64,000 bases of DNA from Balneolaceae bacterium (GTDB lineage: Bacteria > Bacteroidota > Rhodothermia > Balneolales > Balneolaceae). A program made the position numbers and the translations under genes. Shown here in pieces: positions 54,962 to 63,326 of the stretch (positions are counted from its first letter, which is position 1; each line of letters starts with the position of its first letter). The notes under the pieces are model-generated. The model worked only from the letters and a program-made list of their open reading frames with translations, did not search any database and was not told where the DNA came from. The DNA lies in the NCBI GenBank assembly GCA_007134695.1, contig SLKI01000020.1:62001-126000 (forward strand), read 5' to 3'.

Positions 54962-55810
54962 ATGAGTAGTCAGAACCAAAATAAGCGAGATCATACAATG
55001 AAGGGGAACAGAAGGCTGAAAATGCTCTTTGAGAGGAAAAAAGAGAATGAGAGGATCCTTTCACTGTTTCTGACAGCCGGGTATCCCGATCCGGGATGGT
55101 CAGCGGAATTAATTGTCGGGTTAGCCGAACATGGTGCGGATCTGATCGAGATCGGCATGCCGTTCAGTGATCCCCTGGCAGACGGGCCTACCATTCAATA
55201 TTCCAGTCAGGTTGCACTTGAACAAGGGATTACGATGGAGAAGACACTGCAAATCGTTCAGGATGTTAGAGCACAAACCGACATTCCATTGATTTTAATG
55301 GGATATACCAATCCATTGATTTCATATGGAGTCGAGAGATTTTGCGAGGACGCTGTAAAAGCCGGTGCAGATGGATTGATCATTTCGGACCTTCCGCCGG
55401 AAGAGTCTGGATTACTCCGCAGTAGTACCCGCATGGCAGGTTTGTCGATGATTTTTTTAGTAGCGCCCAACACGCCGGATGAAAGAATGAGGAGAATCGA
55501 CGAGATTTCTGACGGTTTTATTTACTGCGTATCAGTTACAGGGGTCACCGGTGCTCGCGACGGAGATGAAATAGCCGATTCAGTTGACCGTTTTATAGAG
55601 CGAGTCAACCGGAATATTACCCGGAATCCGACTCTGATCGGGTTTGGAATTCGCTCCAGGGATGATGCGATCCGGATTTCTAAAAATGTTGACGGATTTA
55701 TCGTAGGAAGCTCACTGATTGATCTGATTCGAGAATCATACCCGAACAGTGGATGGGACAAGAAGGTATATTCATTTGTTAAACAACTTAAAATTGGAAA
55801 TATTAAGTGA
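54962..55810 (+). CDS. trpA: Tryptophan synthase alpha subunit
   Basis: This subunit releases indole from indole-3-glycerol phosphate. The catalytic Glu is in DLIEIGMPFSDPLADGPTIQ and the Asp in LIFLV-adjacent DLPPEE. The family pattern LSLFLTAGYPDP opens the barrel. Starts at 54932 (TTG), 54962 (ATG) and 54998 (ATG) are in frame; the last would give a 270-residue protein with the usual short N-terminus. No clear Shine-Dalgarno decides. It ends the operon. Confidence 0.95.
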   Translation: MSSQNQNKRDHTMKGNRRLKMLFERKKENERILSLFLTAGYPDPGWSAELIVGLAEHGADLIEIGMPFSDPLADGPTIQYSSQVALEQGITMEKTLQIVQDVRAQTDIPLILMGYTNPLISYGVERFCEDAVKAGADGLIISDLPPEESGLLRSSTRMAGLSMIFLVAPNTPDERMRRIDEISDGFIYCVSVTGVTGARDGDEIADSVDRFIERVNRNITRNPTLIGFGIRSRDDAIRISKNVDGFIVGSSLIDLIRESYPNSGWDKKVYSFVKQLKIGNIK

Positions 55811-55832
55811 AACTTAACCAGACTATAATCAC

Positions 55833-56978
55833 ATGAGACGTATCACTTTATTGTTGCTCACGACGGTTTTTTTTCTTCCGCTGCTGGCATGTGAAGGTGA
55901 TTTTCGACAGCGCGCCATCGGCGAAAATCATGAAATCATCGTGGTCATGGATGAATCGCTTCACGAAGGTGCAACTGCCGAAGCATTGAATGAGACATTC
56001 GGACGTGTTATCGAAACACTTCCCGGTCAGGCTGAAATGAAGTATACACTGAGATTTCAGGATTTTCAGACCAATGAAGAACTGGAAAATATCCGGAAGC
56101 GCAAGAATATAATCTTTGCCGGCCCCATCGATGATGAAACCAATGTTTCCAGTTTTATTAGAGCTCTGCTGACTTCTGACGTGGAGGAGAGAGTTCGTGC
56201 AGAAGAGAGTTTTGCATTTCCGCTAAAAGATCATTGGTACCGCGATCAATGGGCCCTGGTTCTGACATCGACCGGTGATCTGGAGCTGGCCGATAAAATT
56301 TATGAAAATGAAACCCAGCTTGTCGACAGTGCCCTTGAAGTTGAACTGGCTCGATGGGAGCAGGATATTTTTCGCCGTGCAGAACAGGTAGAGCTGTCGG
56401 ACTCTCTCTGGGAGCGATTCGGCTGGAAAGTTCGAATTCAACACGATTACATACCAACCGTTGATACGTTAAATGTGGTCTCGTTTCGACGCAGTTATCA
56501 GGACAATGACCGATGGATGTGGGGCTGGTGGGAAGATGACTTTGATACTCCGGAAGTTATCGACCAGCATTGGATCAATACCAAAAGGGATTCACTGATG
56601 GAACGTTACGTCCAGGGGACCCGTGAAGGATCTTATGTAACTACGGAGTACAGGCGGGCGATCGAGACCAGAGAAGTTGAGCGGGAAGACCGGTTGATCG
56701 GCTGGGAAACCCTCGGTACCTGGCGAATGACGAACGATTTCATGGGCGGACCGTTCGTCAATTTCACCTATTACGATCCGGAAACCGAGCGGGTTTTTAT
56801 GATCGAATATGGGCAATTCGCTCCCAGGTACGCCAAGAGGCGTTTTGTACAGCAGTTCAGAGCTATGGGCCGCACCTTTCAGGCTGATTCAACTTTTTCT
56901 GCCGAGGATTACCCGGAGGAGTATTTAACAGCAGCAGAAGCGCTGAATGAAGCAGAAACGATGGATATGGATGATTAA
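55833..56978 (+). CDS. DUF4837 family lipoprotein
   Basis: This 381-residue lipoprotein has lipobox LLAC with Cys 20 after a hydrophobic signal. It carries the DUF4837 region with FAGPIDDETNVSSFIRALL, the tryptophan-rich WMWGWWEDDF and the late block GPFVNFTYYDPETERVF. The family is restricted to Bacteroidota and relatives and has no known function. It follows trpA by 22 bases but is unrelated to Trp synthesis by sequence. Its TAA stop interlocks with that of the convergent gene in a shared TTAA. Confidence 0.85.
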   Translation: MRRITLLLLTTVFFLPLLACEGDFRQRAIGENHEIIVVMDESLHEGATAEALNETFGRVIETLPGQAEMKYTLRFQDFQTNEELENIRKRKNIIFAGPIDDETNVSSFIRALLTSDVEERVRAEESFAFPLKDHWYRDQWALVLTSTGDLELADKIYENETQLVDSALEVELARWEQDIFRRAEQVELSDSLWERFGWKVRIQHDYIPTVDTLNVVSFRRSYQDNDRWMWGWWEDDFDTPEVIDQHWINTKRDSLMERYVQGTREGSYVTTEYRRAIETREVEREDRLIGWETLGTWRMTNDFMGGPFVNFTYYDPETERVFMIEYGQFAPRYAKRRFVQQFRAMGRTFQADSTFSAEDYPEEYLTAAEALNEAETMDMDD

Positions 56979-57391
56979 TCCAGAAGCCTGAATTTACCGA
57001 TGACCGGAAGGGGTTTCATTCGATTGTTCACGACATTCATCACACCCAAAATCAGAAAGATGAATCCGGCGATGGTAACCAGCGGTATCAGCAGGAGCCC
57101 GATCAGTATGACGGTAAGAAATGAAGCTGCAGCCTGTCCGATTACCCAAAAAAGAAGCAGATTTAATTGTTGATTGGCATGAAATCTGGCGAATTCATTC
57201 TCTTTGGCATCTGTGATCAAGGGGAGAAAGAAGAGTATGGGAAAAATGTAACCCACGATTGCCAGTGCTTTATGCTGACTCACATCTGCAACCTGAACTG
57301 ATGGGTTTTCAGTGCTGCTTTCACCTGGGCCACCCGGGTTTTCCGAAAAATCAGATTCTGTAGGATTATTTTTGTCTTGTTCCATGGTCAT
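56975..57391 (-). CDS. DUF4870 family membrane protein
   Basis: This 138-residue protein has a polar Pro/Glu/Asn-rich N-terminus (about 1-35) and three hydrophobic segments. The DUF4870 block reads FARFHANQQLNLLLFWVI. The family is small, widespread and uncharacterised; related proteins have been annotated as import-component proteins. M3 is an alternative start. It converges on DUF4837 with interlocking stops. Confidence 0.8.
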   Translation of the reverse strand: MTMEQDKNNPTESDFSENPGGPGESSTENPSVQVADVSQHKALAIVGYIFPILFFLPLITDAKENEFARFHANQQLNLLLFWVIGQAAASFLTVILIGLLLIPLVTIAGFIFLILGVMNVVNNRMKPLPVIGKFRLLD

Positions 57392-57561
57392 CTTGGGTTG
57401 GTCTCTGGTTAGGGTATTTCAATACATTATTTACTATTGTAAGAAATTAAATAGTGATATCGAACCAAAAATTTTAAACGGCCCAAGTTGGAATTGCATA
57501 ATCTGGGCGATTCGGCTACATTTGCAATGGTTGCATAAAATAACAGGTTTCTACAGAGTGT

Positions 57562-58269
57562 ATGGCTGCAAGTACCAATCAAAATGAAAAAATGGATATT
57601 CTGTTGGTTGAGGATGATCCGACAGTGCGAACTCTCGTCAAAGCGGTTCTCGAAAATGAGGGACATCTTGTTCAGATTGCCGAGACAGCGTCTGCAGGAG
57701 AGAATTTGGCGATTTCCGATTCGTTTGACATGATTATCCTTGATTTAAGGCTGCCGGACGGGAACGGTTACGATATCTGTATCAACATTCGGGAAAATGA
57801 GATAACTACCCCTGTTCTGTTTCTATCGGCCGAACATGAGACCGACGTCAAAATAAAATGTCTGAAAGTCGGTGCAGACGACTACATTACCAAACCGTTC
57901 AACAGCGAAGAACTTATGGCCCGGATCGAAGCGATTGCTCGCCGCAGTAATTCGCAGGGTATCGAAGAGGTGTTGAACTGCAAAGAATTACGTGTGGACC
58001 TGATCGGTCGAAAGCTTCAAGTAGCCGAAAAGGATGTGGCGTTGACCAATAATGAATTTAATCTGCTGGTCTACCTGATGAAAAATCAGAATCGAGTGAT
58101 TTCACAGGATGAGCTGGCGAAGAAGGTATGGGGTATTGATTTCGACACCCAGACCAACTATATCAATGTCTACATAAGCTATTTGAGGAAAAAAATTCGG
58201 CAGCATGCTGAACATGAGTATATCGAAACAGTGCGAAAGAGGGGTTTCGTACTTCGCTGTTCAAATTAG
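57562..58269 (+). CDS. OmpR/PhoB-type response regulator
   Basis: This 235-residue regulator has a receiver domain with phosphoacceptor Asp 61 (LDLRLPDGNGYDI), acidic pair Asp 18-Asp 19 (VEDD) and Lys 111 (YITKPF). A winged-helix trans-activation domain follows (about 135-235, TNNEFNLLVYLMKN, VWG, TNYINVYISYLRKKI). It is a DNA-binding transcription factor. No histidine kinase lies adjacent, so its sensor is elsewhere. It is followed by about 95 bases and convergent with the M23 gene. Confidence 0.93.
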   Translation: MAASTNQNEKMDILLVEDDPTVRTLVKAVLENEGHLVQIAETASAGENLAISDSFDMIILDLRLPDGNGYDICINIRENEITTPVLFLSAEHETDVKIKCLKVGADDYITKPFNSEELMARIEAIARRSNSQGIEEVLNCKELRVDLIGRKLQVAEKDVALTNNEFNLLVYLMKNQNRVISQDELAKKVWGIDFDTQTNYINVYISYLRKKIRQHAEHEYIETVRKRGFVLRCSN

Positions 58270-58364
58270 CCCCTCTGGAATAGCCCATTGAATCAGACCT
58301 GTCTACGACGGCGATTTCGATTTTTTCGACTTCGATGAATCCGGCCTGTCAAAAATAAGCGAAG

Positions 58365-59339
58365 CTAATCCATCGACATCGGATTGTTATCGGAGATCTG
58401 CTGGAACATTTGATACTCTTCGGGTGAGGTGTCTGCTATCAGATAGTTGAGCGGATCGACCGATTGCCCATCGATTCTCACTTCATAGTGGAGATGTGGG
58501 CCCTGTGTCATGCCTGTATTACCGGTATACCCGATCAGGTCTCCCCGCCGAACTTCTGTTCCTGCACGGATTCCCTCTGCAAATCCGGACAGGTGGGCAT
58601 AACGGGTTTCATATCCATGATCATGGTCGAGTACTATCATCAGGCCGTAGGACCCTTCTCTTCGTGCGCTTCGAACGGTCGCATCACCTGTTGCATAGAT
58701 CGGTGTACCGATTTCGGCCCGGAAATCAACACCTTCGTGCATTCGCCTGTAGTTCAGTACAGGGTGAATTCTCATCCCGTAACCACTTAAAATTATGTTA
58801 TTGACAGGTTTAATAGCCGGAAGATGACGAAGTAAGTTACGGTTTCGGTTATAATAGGCCTGAATTTCATCAAAGGAGGCTCTTTGAACTACAATTCGCC
58901 GCTGCAGTGAATTGATCTTGCTGGAAGTCCATCTTAACAGTTCACGGGTATCCTCACTGTAGATATCAAAATCTGAGTATGGGTCGGATCCGCCGATTCC
59001 CGACAACCTATTGTCGGGTTCGACCGGGTCCAGTCCGAGCAGAGAACGATAAAGCTCATTGTCCAGCTCTGAGATCGTTTCCAGCTGAGATTCGATCGAC
59101 GTGATCGATTCACGGGCACTCTCCATCTGTTCGAGAAGAGTTTCGTTTTCTGCCTTCAGTGCCAATTCGGCCGGAGTTCCAACCGTGGAGGAGAGTGCAG
59201 CCAGTCCGATTGCACCGAGAACCAGTCCGTTCAAAATCCAGAGGCAGGTTGTGTAGATGATCAGTTCAAACTTGTTCTGCTCAACCCGGATAAACTCACA
59301 TTTTTCCTCGTCGTAGTAATAGTGATTGGAAAGAGCCAT
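58365..59339 (-). CDS. M23 family peptidase (LysM-free, membrane-anchored)
   Basis: This 324-residue protein has one membrane anchor (about 28-52), a coiled coil (about 60-170), and a C-terminal M23/LytM domain. The zinc ligands come from HEGVDFRAEIGTPIYA (H, D), and GPHLHYEVRIDG. The fold resembles the EnvC/NlpD group, acting on peptidoglycan or activating amidases during division. It is the last of a run of minus-strand genes. Confidence 0.9.
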   Translation of the reverse strand: MALSNHYYYDEEKCEFIRVEQNKFELIIYTTCLWILNGLVLGAIGLAALSSTVGTPAELALKAENETLLEQMESARESITSIESQLETISELDNELYRSLLGLDPVEPDNRLSGIGGSDPYSDFDIYSEDTRELLRWTSSKINSLQRRIVVQRASFDEIQAYYNRNRNLLRHLPAIKPVNNIILSGYGMRIHPVLNYRRMHEGVDFRAEIGTPIYATGDATVRSARREGSYGLMIVLDHDHGYETRYAHLSGFAEGIRAGTEVRRGDLIGYTGNTGMTQGPHLHYEVRIDGQSVDPLNYLIADTSPEEYQMFQQISDNNPMSMD

Positions 59340-59543
59340 GGCCAGTTTTATTGTTCGTCCAACTAACTGACAAAGCTAAAAAACATTTTTTAATAATAAA
59401 AAGTGTATTAAATCAGGATATGAGGCTAATATCCAATGCTGGAAAAGACATTTAGGCGTATCACAGCCGTAATAAAGAGCCGTCCCATTTCCTGATATGG
59501 GTGATAACGTCAAAAACAAGCCGGTTAAAGCGCGGAATAGCCG

Positions 59544-60572
59544 TTACTCAACATCACCTTCGAAATATTCGATAGCGCGTCGGGGCATCTCGCCACCGCG
59601 GCTTTTCTCTTCGATATGCTTTTTAACCTTATTCTGGAACGCTTTGGCTGCATCATAACCATAATGTTCCAGCAGATAATTCATCGCAATCACTTCGGCG
59701 ATAACAGTGATATTCTTGCCCGGAGTGATGGGAAGGTGAATAAGGGGGATGTCGATTCCCAGGATTCGTACCGAATCGTGATCCAGTCCGGTTCTTTCTA
59801 TGGTTTTGCTCTCTTCCCACAATTTGAGGTTCAGGACAACTTCCAGGCGCTTTTGGTATCGGATCGATCGGATACCGAACATCGACATGATATCGATGAT
59901 GCCAAGTCCGCGTATTTCCATGAAGTGCTTGTTCATCTCGGTCGCCGACGACATCAGCACATTGCTTTTTTTCGAAAGCATGACCACATCATCTGCAATC
60001 AACCGGTGGCCTCGCTTGAGCAGGTCGAGAGCCACTTCGCTTTTGCCGATACCCGATTTGCCGGCGATCAGGATTCCGATTCCGTAGACATCGACCATCG
60101 CCCCGTGAACCATAGTCTGGAGGGCGAACTGGTCTTCCAGATAGTCCCGTAAATGAAACATAAAGCTGGTAGTCGGGAGATCGGTCGAGCATACCGGCAC
60201 ATTCGACTTCTCTGCAATTTTAAGCAGGGGACCGGGGAGCGAATTATTATCTGTTAGAATAATGACAGGGACATCAAACTCAACAATATTTTGAAAAGCT
60301 TTCTGTTGCTGCTCCTCATTCAGCTGTTTTAAATAGGAACATTCGGTATTTCCGATAATCTGAATTCGCTGCCATGTAAACAGGTCGATATAACCGGCCA
60401 GGGCAAGTCCCGGCCGGTGCAGATCGGTTTCTATGATATAGTTGTCTTGGCACTGTTTTTCGGCTGTCAAAGGCCGGATATCGATTTTGACCTGATCCCG
60501 CATCTGATCGATCATCGTTTGTACGGTGATCTTCTCTTTTCGAGGGATCGGCTTGTGATCTTGGAACGGCAT
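59544..60572 (-). CDS. hprK: HPr kinase/phosphorylase
   Basis: This 342-residue enzyme has the Walker A GKSGIGKSE (about 169-177), the DDVV catalytic block (HRLIADDVVMLSK) and MEIRGLGIIDIMSMFG, the family signature. It phosphorylates a Ser of HPr in Gram-positives; in Bacteroidota relatives without a complete PTS its target is unclear. No ptsH is in the window. Start may be 20 codons later (MIDQMRDQ). It overlaps nothing but lies 17 bases after hpf. Confidence 0.92.
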   Translation of the reverse strand: MPFQDHKPIPRKEKITVQTMIDQMRDQVKIDIRPLTAEKQCQDNYIIETDLHRPGLALAGYIDLFTWQRIQIIGNTECSYLKQLNEEQQQKAFQNIVEFDVPVIILTDNNSLPGPLLKIAEKSNVPVCSTDLPTTSFMFHLRDYLEDQFALQTMVHGAMVDVYGIGILIAGKSGIGKSEVALDLLKRGHRLIADDVVMLSKKSNVLMSSATEMNKHFMEIRGLGIIDIMSMFGIRSIRYQKRLEVVLNLKLWEESKTIERTGLDHDSVRILGIDIPLIHLPITPGKNITVIAEVIAMNYLLEHYGYDAAKAFQNKVKKHIEEKSRGGEMPRRAIEYFEGDVE

Positions 60573-60589
60573 AGGTCTACCGGATAAGG

Positions 60590-60889
60590 TTATATATGCT
60601 CAAATCGTTTGGTCTTATATTTGCGAATTTGCCGAATGATGGTATCCACGACGTTATTGATTGCTTGCTCCCAGGTTTGGCCTGTTTCAGTTGCATTTAA
60701 AAGTTTCTGTGGAACTTTTACTCTCAATTCGGCCTTGCAAGGATTATCGTGGCTGTCGCTTGGCTCTAATACGATATCACAGGCAATGATTTTATCGTAA
60801 AACTGTTCCAGCTTTTCAATTTCATCCATGCTGTACTGTTTCAGGTCTCTTGTTGGTTCGAAATGGCGTACGGCAAATGTAGTTTTCAT
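60590..60889 (-). CDS. hpf: Ribosome hibernation promoting factor (HPF/RaiA)
   Basis: This 99-residue protein of the RaiA/HPF fold has FAVRHFEPTRDLKQYSMDEIEKLEQFYDKI and AELRVKVPQKLLNATETGQTW. It binds between ribosomal subunits in stationary phase. It is the short form without a C-terminal dimerisation domain. It overlaps the xer recombinase by four bases and precedes hprK. Confidence 0.92.
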   Translation of the reverse strand: MKTTFAVRHFEPTRDLKQYSMDEIEKLEQFYDKIIACDIVLEPSDSHDNPCKAELRVKVPQKLLNATETGQTWEQAINNVVDTIIRQIRKYKTKRFEHI

Positions 60890-61854
60890 TTCTCTTCTCC
60901 TTTGACGGGTTCGTTGTTAGTTGATTCTTTGTGATGGGTCTGTTCAGATCTCGGATGAGCCTGATCATAAACTTTTTTTAATCGCTCTACACTGGTATGT
61001 GTATATACTTGAGTCGCAGACAGGTTGGTATGACCGAGAAACTCTTTGATAATTCGGATGTCTGCACCTGCGTCGAGCATGTGAGTCGCAAAACTGTGAC
61101 GAAGAACGTGAGGGCTTTTTTGTGTGATTTCACTGGTTTTTTCCAGATATCGCCTGACCAGCTTCTGCACAGCTCTTGGGTAGATGCGATGGCCGCTTGC
61201 GGCCAGAAACAGGGCTTTATGGGCATCCGAATCGCTTCGTTTACCGAAGAGTTCTCCGCGATGTTTCAGGTGGTGTTGCAGCGCCTCTGCAGCCCGGCTG
61301 CCCAGCGGAACAATCCTTTGCCTGGATCCTTTGCCGAGGATTCTGACCTGGCCGGCCTTCAGGTCCAGATCGTCAACATTGAGTCCGGTTAACTCCCGCA
61401 GACGGATCCCCGATCCATATAAAAGCTCCAGAATCGCACGATCCTGTAGTTCCCTGGGTGTAGTGCCGTCGGCAAGCTCCATCATCCTTCTAATCTCTTC
61501 CGGATGTACGGTTGTGGGTAATCGCTTCTCTTTTTTAGGTACGATGAGCAAATGAGCCGGGTTTTTATTGATATGACCTCTTCGGTAAAGGTATTTGAAA
61601 AAGGAACGGATGCTGGCTGTTTTTCTTGCCATAGAACTTTTTGCTGCGTCGTTTTCTGCAAGACGGCCGAGCCAAAGCCGGATTACCAACCTGTCGATCT
61701 GTTCGATCTGAATCTCTTCCTCACTACAGTCTGCATATTCGGCGACAAACTCCAGAAGCTGATGCAAATCGCGGCGATAAGAATCGATCGTATGTGTTGA
61801 GTACCTTTTCTCAACTTCCAGATATCGCAGATATTTGGCGATCAGCTCCTTCAT
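60886..61854 (-). CDS. Tyrosine recombinase XerC/XerD family
   Basis: This 322-residue site-specific recombinase has all six catalytic residues of the tyrosine recombinases: Arg 151 (SGIRLREL), Lys 175 (LGKGSRQR), His 249 and Arg 252 (HVLRHSFATHM), His 275 (LGHTNLS) and Tyr 284 (QVYTHTS). The N-terminal SAM-like domain spans 1-100. Length and housekeeping context suggest chromosome dimer resolution rather than a mobile element. XerC versus XerD cannot be told here, and a dif site is not visible. Confidence 0.92.
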   Translation of the reverse strand: MKELIAKYLRYLEVEKRYSTHTIDSYRRDLHQLLEFVAEYADCSEEEIQIEQIDRLVIRLWLGRLAENDAAKSSMARKTASIRSFFKYLYRRGHINKNPAHLLIVPKKEKRLPTTVHPEEIRRMMELADGTTPRELQDRAILELLYGSGIRLRELTGLNVDDLDLKAGQVRILGKGSRQRIVPLGSRAAEALQHHLKHRGELFGKRSDSDAHKALFLAASGHRIYPRAVQKLVRRYLEKTSEITQKSPHVLRHSFATHMLDAGADIRIIKEFLGHTNLSATQVYTHTSVERLKKVYDQAHPRSEQTHHKESTNNEPVKGEEK

Positions 61855-61984
61855 CTATTCATAATATCTCGACTCGGCAACTAAAAACAAAGTGATCCAC
61901 GGCAGGCAGGATTCTGTTGTATTTACCATAAGATTCCATTTGTCCCTATCGACAGTTGCCTTACAGAGATACGTGAATTCCAAT

Positions 61985-63175
61985 TTACGGACTCCTTCTT
62001 GTAATCGCTCTATCTTTCCAATAGACGGGTCGATTTTTAATACGGTCGATCACGGCCGTCACACCGAGCTGGAGAAACCAGAGTGTGGCAAAAGGGTGGG
62101 TTAATCCCCATATCGGGTTCCAGTCAAACCACCGGGCGATCACAAGGCGTTGTGCAAGAACTATCGTGATTGCACTGGCAGAAAGAAAAATCAATTCGAA
62201 CCGATAGCCGATTAGCGATACCGGCAGCACCACAAAGGGGAGAACCGTGGAGATAAAATGAATCAACCCGGTCATCATCGAAAGAGCAATGGATTCATTG
62301 AATCCCGATAGAATATTTCTGCGGAATCCCTGATGGATCTCGTTCCGGCTCCGATACATCCTGCAGCTGACAGTTCCGCTTCCCTCGAACATCAGCAATT
62401 TTCTGTTGTCGGCAAGAAGTCTCCTCCCCAGTGCGATATCTTCAGCAACTTCTCGCCGCACCTGCCGATGCCCTCCAATCGATTTATAGATCTTTTTTCT
62501 AAAAGCGATAAACTGTCCACACGCAACTCCGAACCGATTTCGAATCGTGCGATTGAGTGGAGCAGGGAGCCAGCGGGGGGAGCGGTGAACATAGGCGACG
62601 GGGAGTTGAACGAGCAGTGCATAGTAGACGATCGGCAGCAACATTTTTTCCCAGGCACTTTTCAAGACCTGCCGTGGCCAAATAGTCAGCGCATCGATAG
62701 AGGAATCACCGAATACCGTCGATACACGAGATAGAACATTTCTATTCAGAGTAACGTCCGCATCAATAAAAAGTAAAATATCACCGGAAGCTTTTCGGGC
62801 AAGTTGGTCGCAAGCCCATGGTTTGCCCAGCCAGCCCGACGGTTTCTCCTGGCCTTCGAACACTCGAAGATGCTCACTATATCGATGTTCGAGCCGGTTG
62901 AGAATGGTTCCCGTCTTATCCGTTGAGCGGTCATTGAGAACCAGTACCTCAAAATTCGAATACTCCTGATTACAGGCACTCATGACGGACGATTCAATAT
63001 TTTTTTCTTCATTTCTGGCGGGGATCATCAAGCTGATTTTTAAAGGCTTGACCGATTTATCACAAGGCGGAAGAGGGGAGAGGTCAAATCGGTTGCGAAT
63101 CAAAATGATCGAAGTCAGTACCAGAAACAGACATGAGATTGTAAGGAGCCCTGTGAGCCACATAGGTGTTATCAT
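61985..63175 (-). CDS. Family 2 glycosyltransferase, CrtQ/HpnB-like
   Basis: This 396-residue GT-A glycosyltransferase has the N-terminal membrane helix, SLMIPARNEEKNIE, VLNDRSTDKTG (metal-binding D), LLFIDADVTL (DxD-like) and several C-terminal membrane helices. It belongs to the group including carotenoid glycosyltransferases (CrtQ/CruC) and hopanoid-associated HpnB. Divergent to it is a CrtC-like gene, so carotenoid glycosylation is plausible. Acceptor and donor are unproven. Confidence 0.85.
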   Translation of the reverse strand: MITPMWLTGLLTISCLFLVLTSIILIRNRFDLSPLPPCDKSVKPLKISLMIPARNEEKNIESSVMSACNQEYSNFEVLVLNDRSTDKTGTILNRLEHRYSEHLRVFEGQEKPSGWLGKPWACDQLARKASGDILLFIDADVTLNRNVLSRVSTVFGDSSIDALTIWPRQVLKSAWEKMLLPIVYYALLVQLPVAYVHRSPRWLPAPLNRTIRNRFGVACGQFIAFRKKIYKSIGGHRQVRREVAEDIALGRRLLADNRKLLMFEGSGTVSCRMYRSRNEIHQGFRRNILSGFNESIALSMMTGLIHFISTVLPFVVLPVSLIGYRFELIFLSASAITIVLAQRLVIARWFDWNPIWGLTHPFATLWFLQLGVTAVIDRIKNRPVYWKDRAITRRSP

Positions 63176-63326
63176 TTGTAGAGTTTAACGGACTTGCTGT
63201 AGTTAATTACCCGCCGTTATGAAAAAACTTAATCTACTGTCTGGATGAAAAGGTTTATCTTATGTTGTCATTCCGGCCGGTGTATTATGTTTAGCCTATG
63301 AAAAACCTTTTGATTGTCCAAGCTTG

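Noticed and set aside
60886-61854. Tyrosine recombinase as mark of an integrated element
   Set aside because: It is flanked by housekeeping genes hpf and hprK, shows XerC/D length and motifs, and there are no attachment-site repeats or cargo genes.
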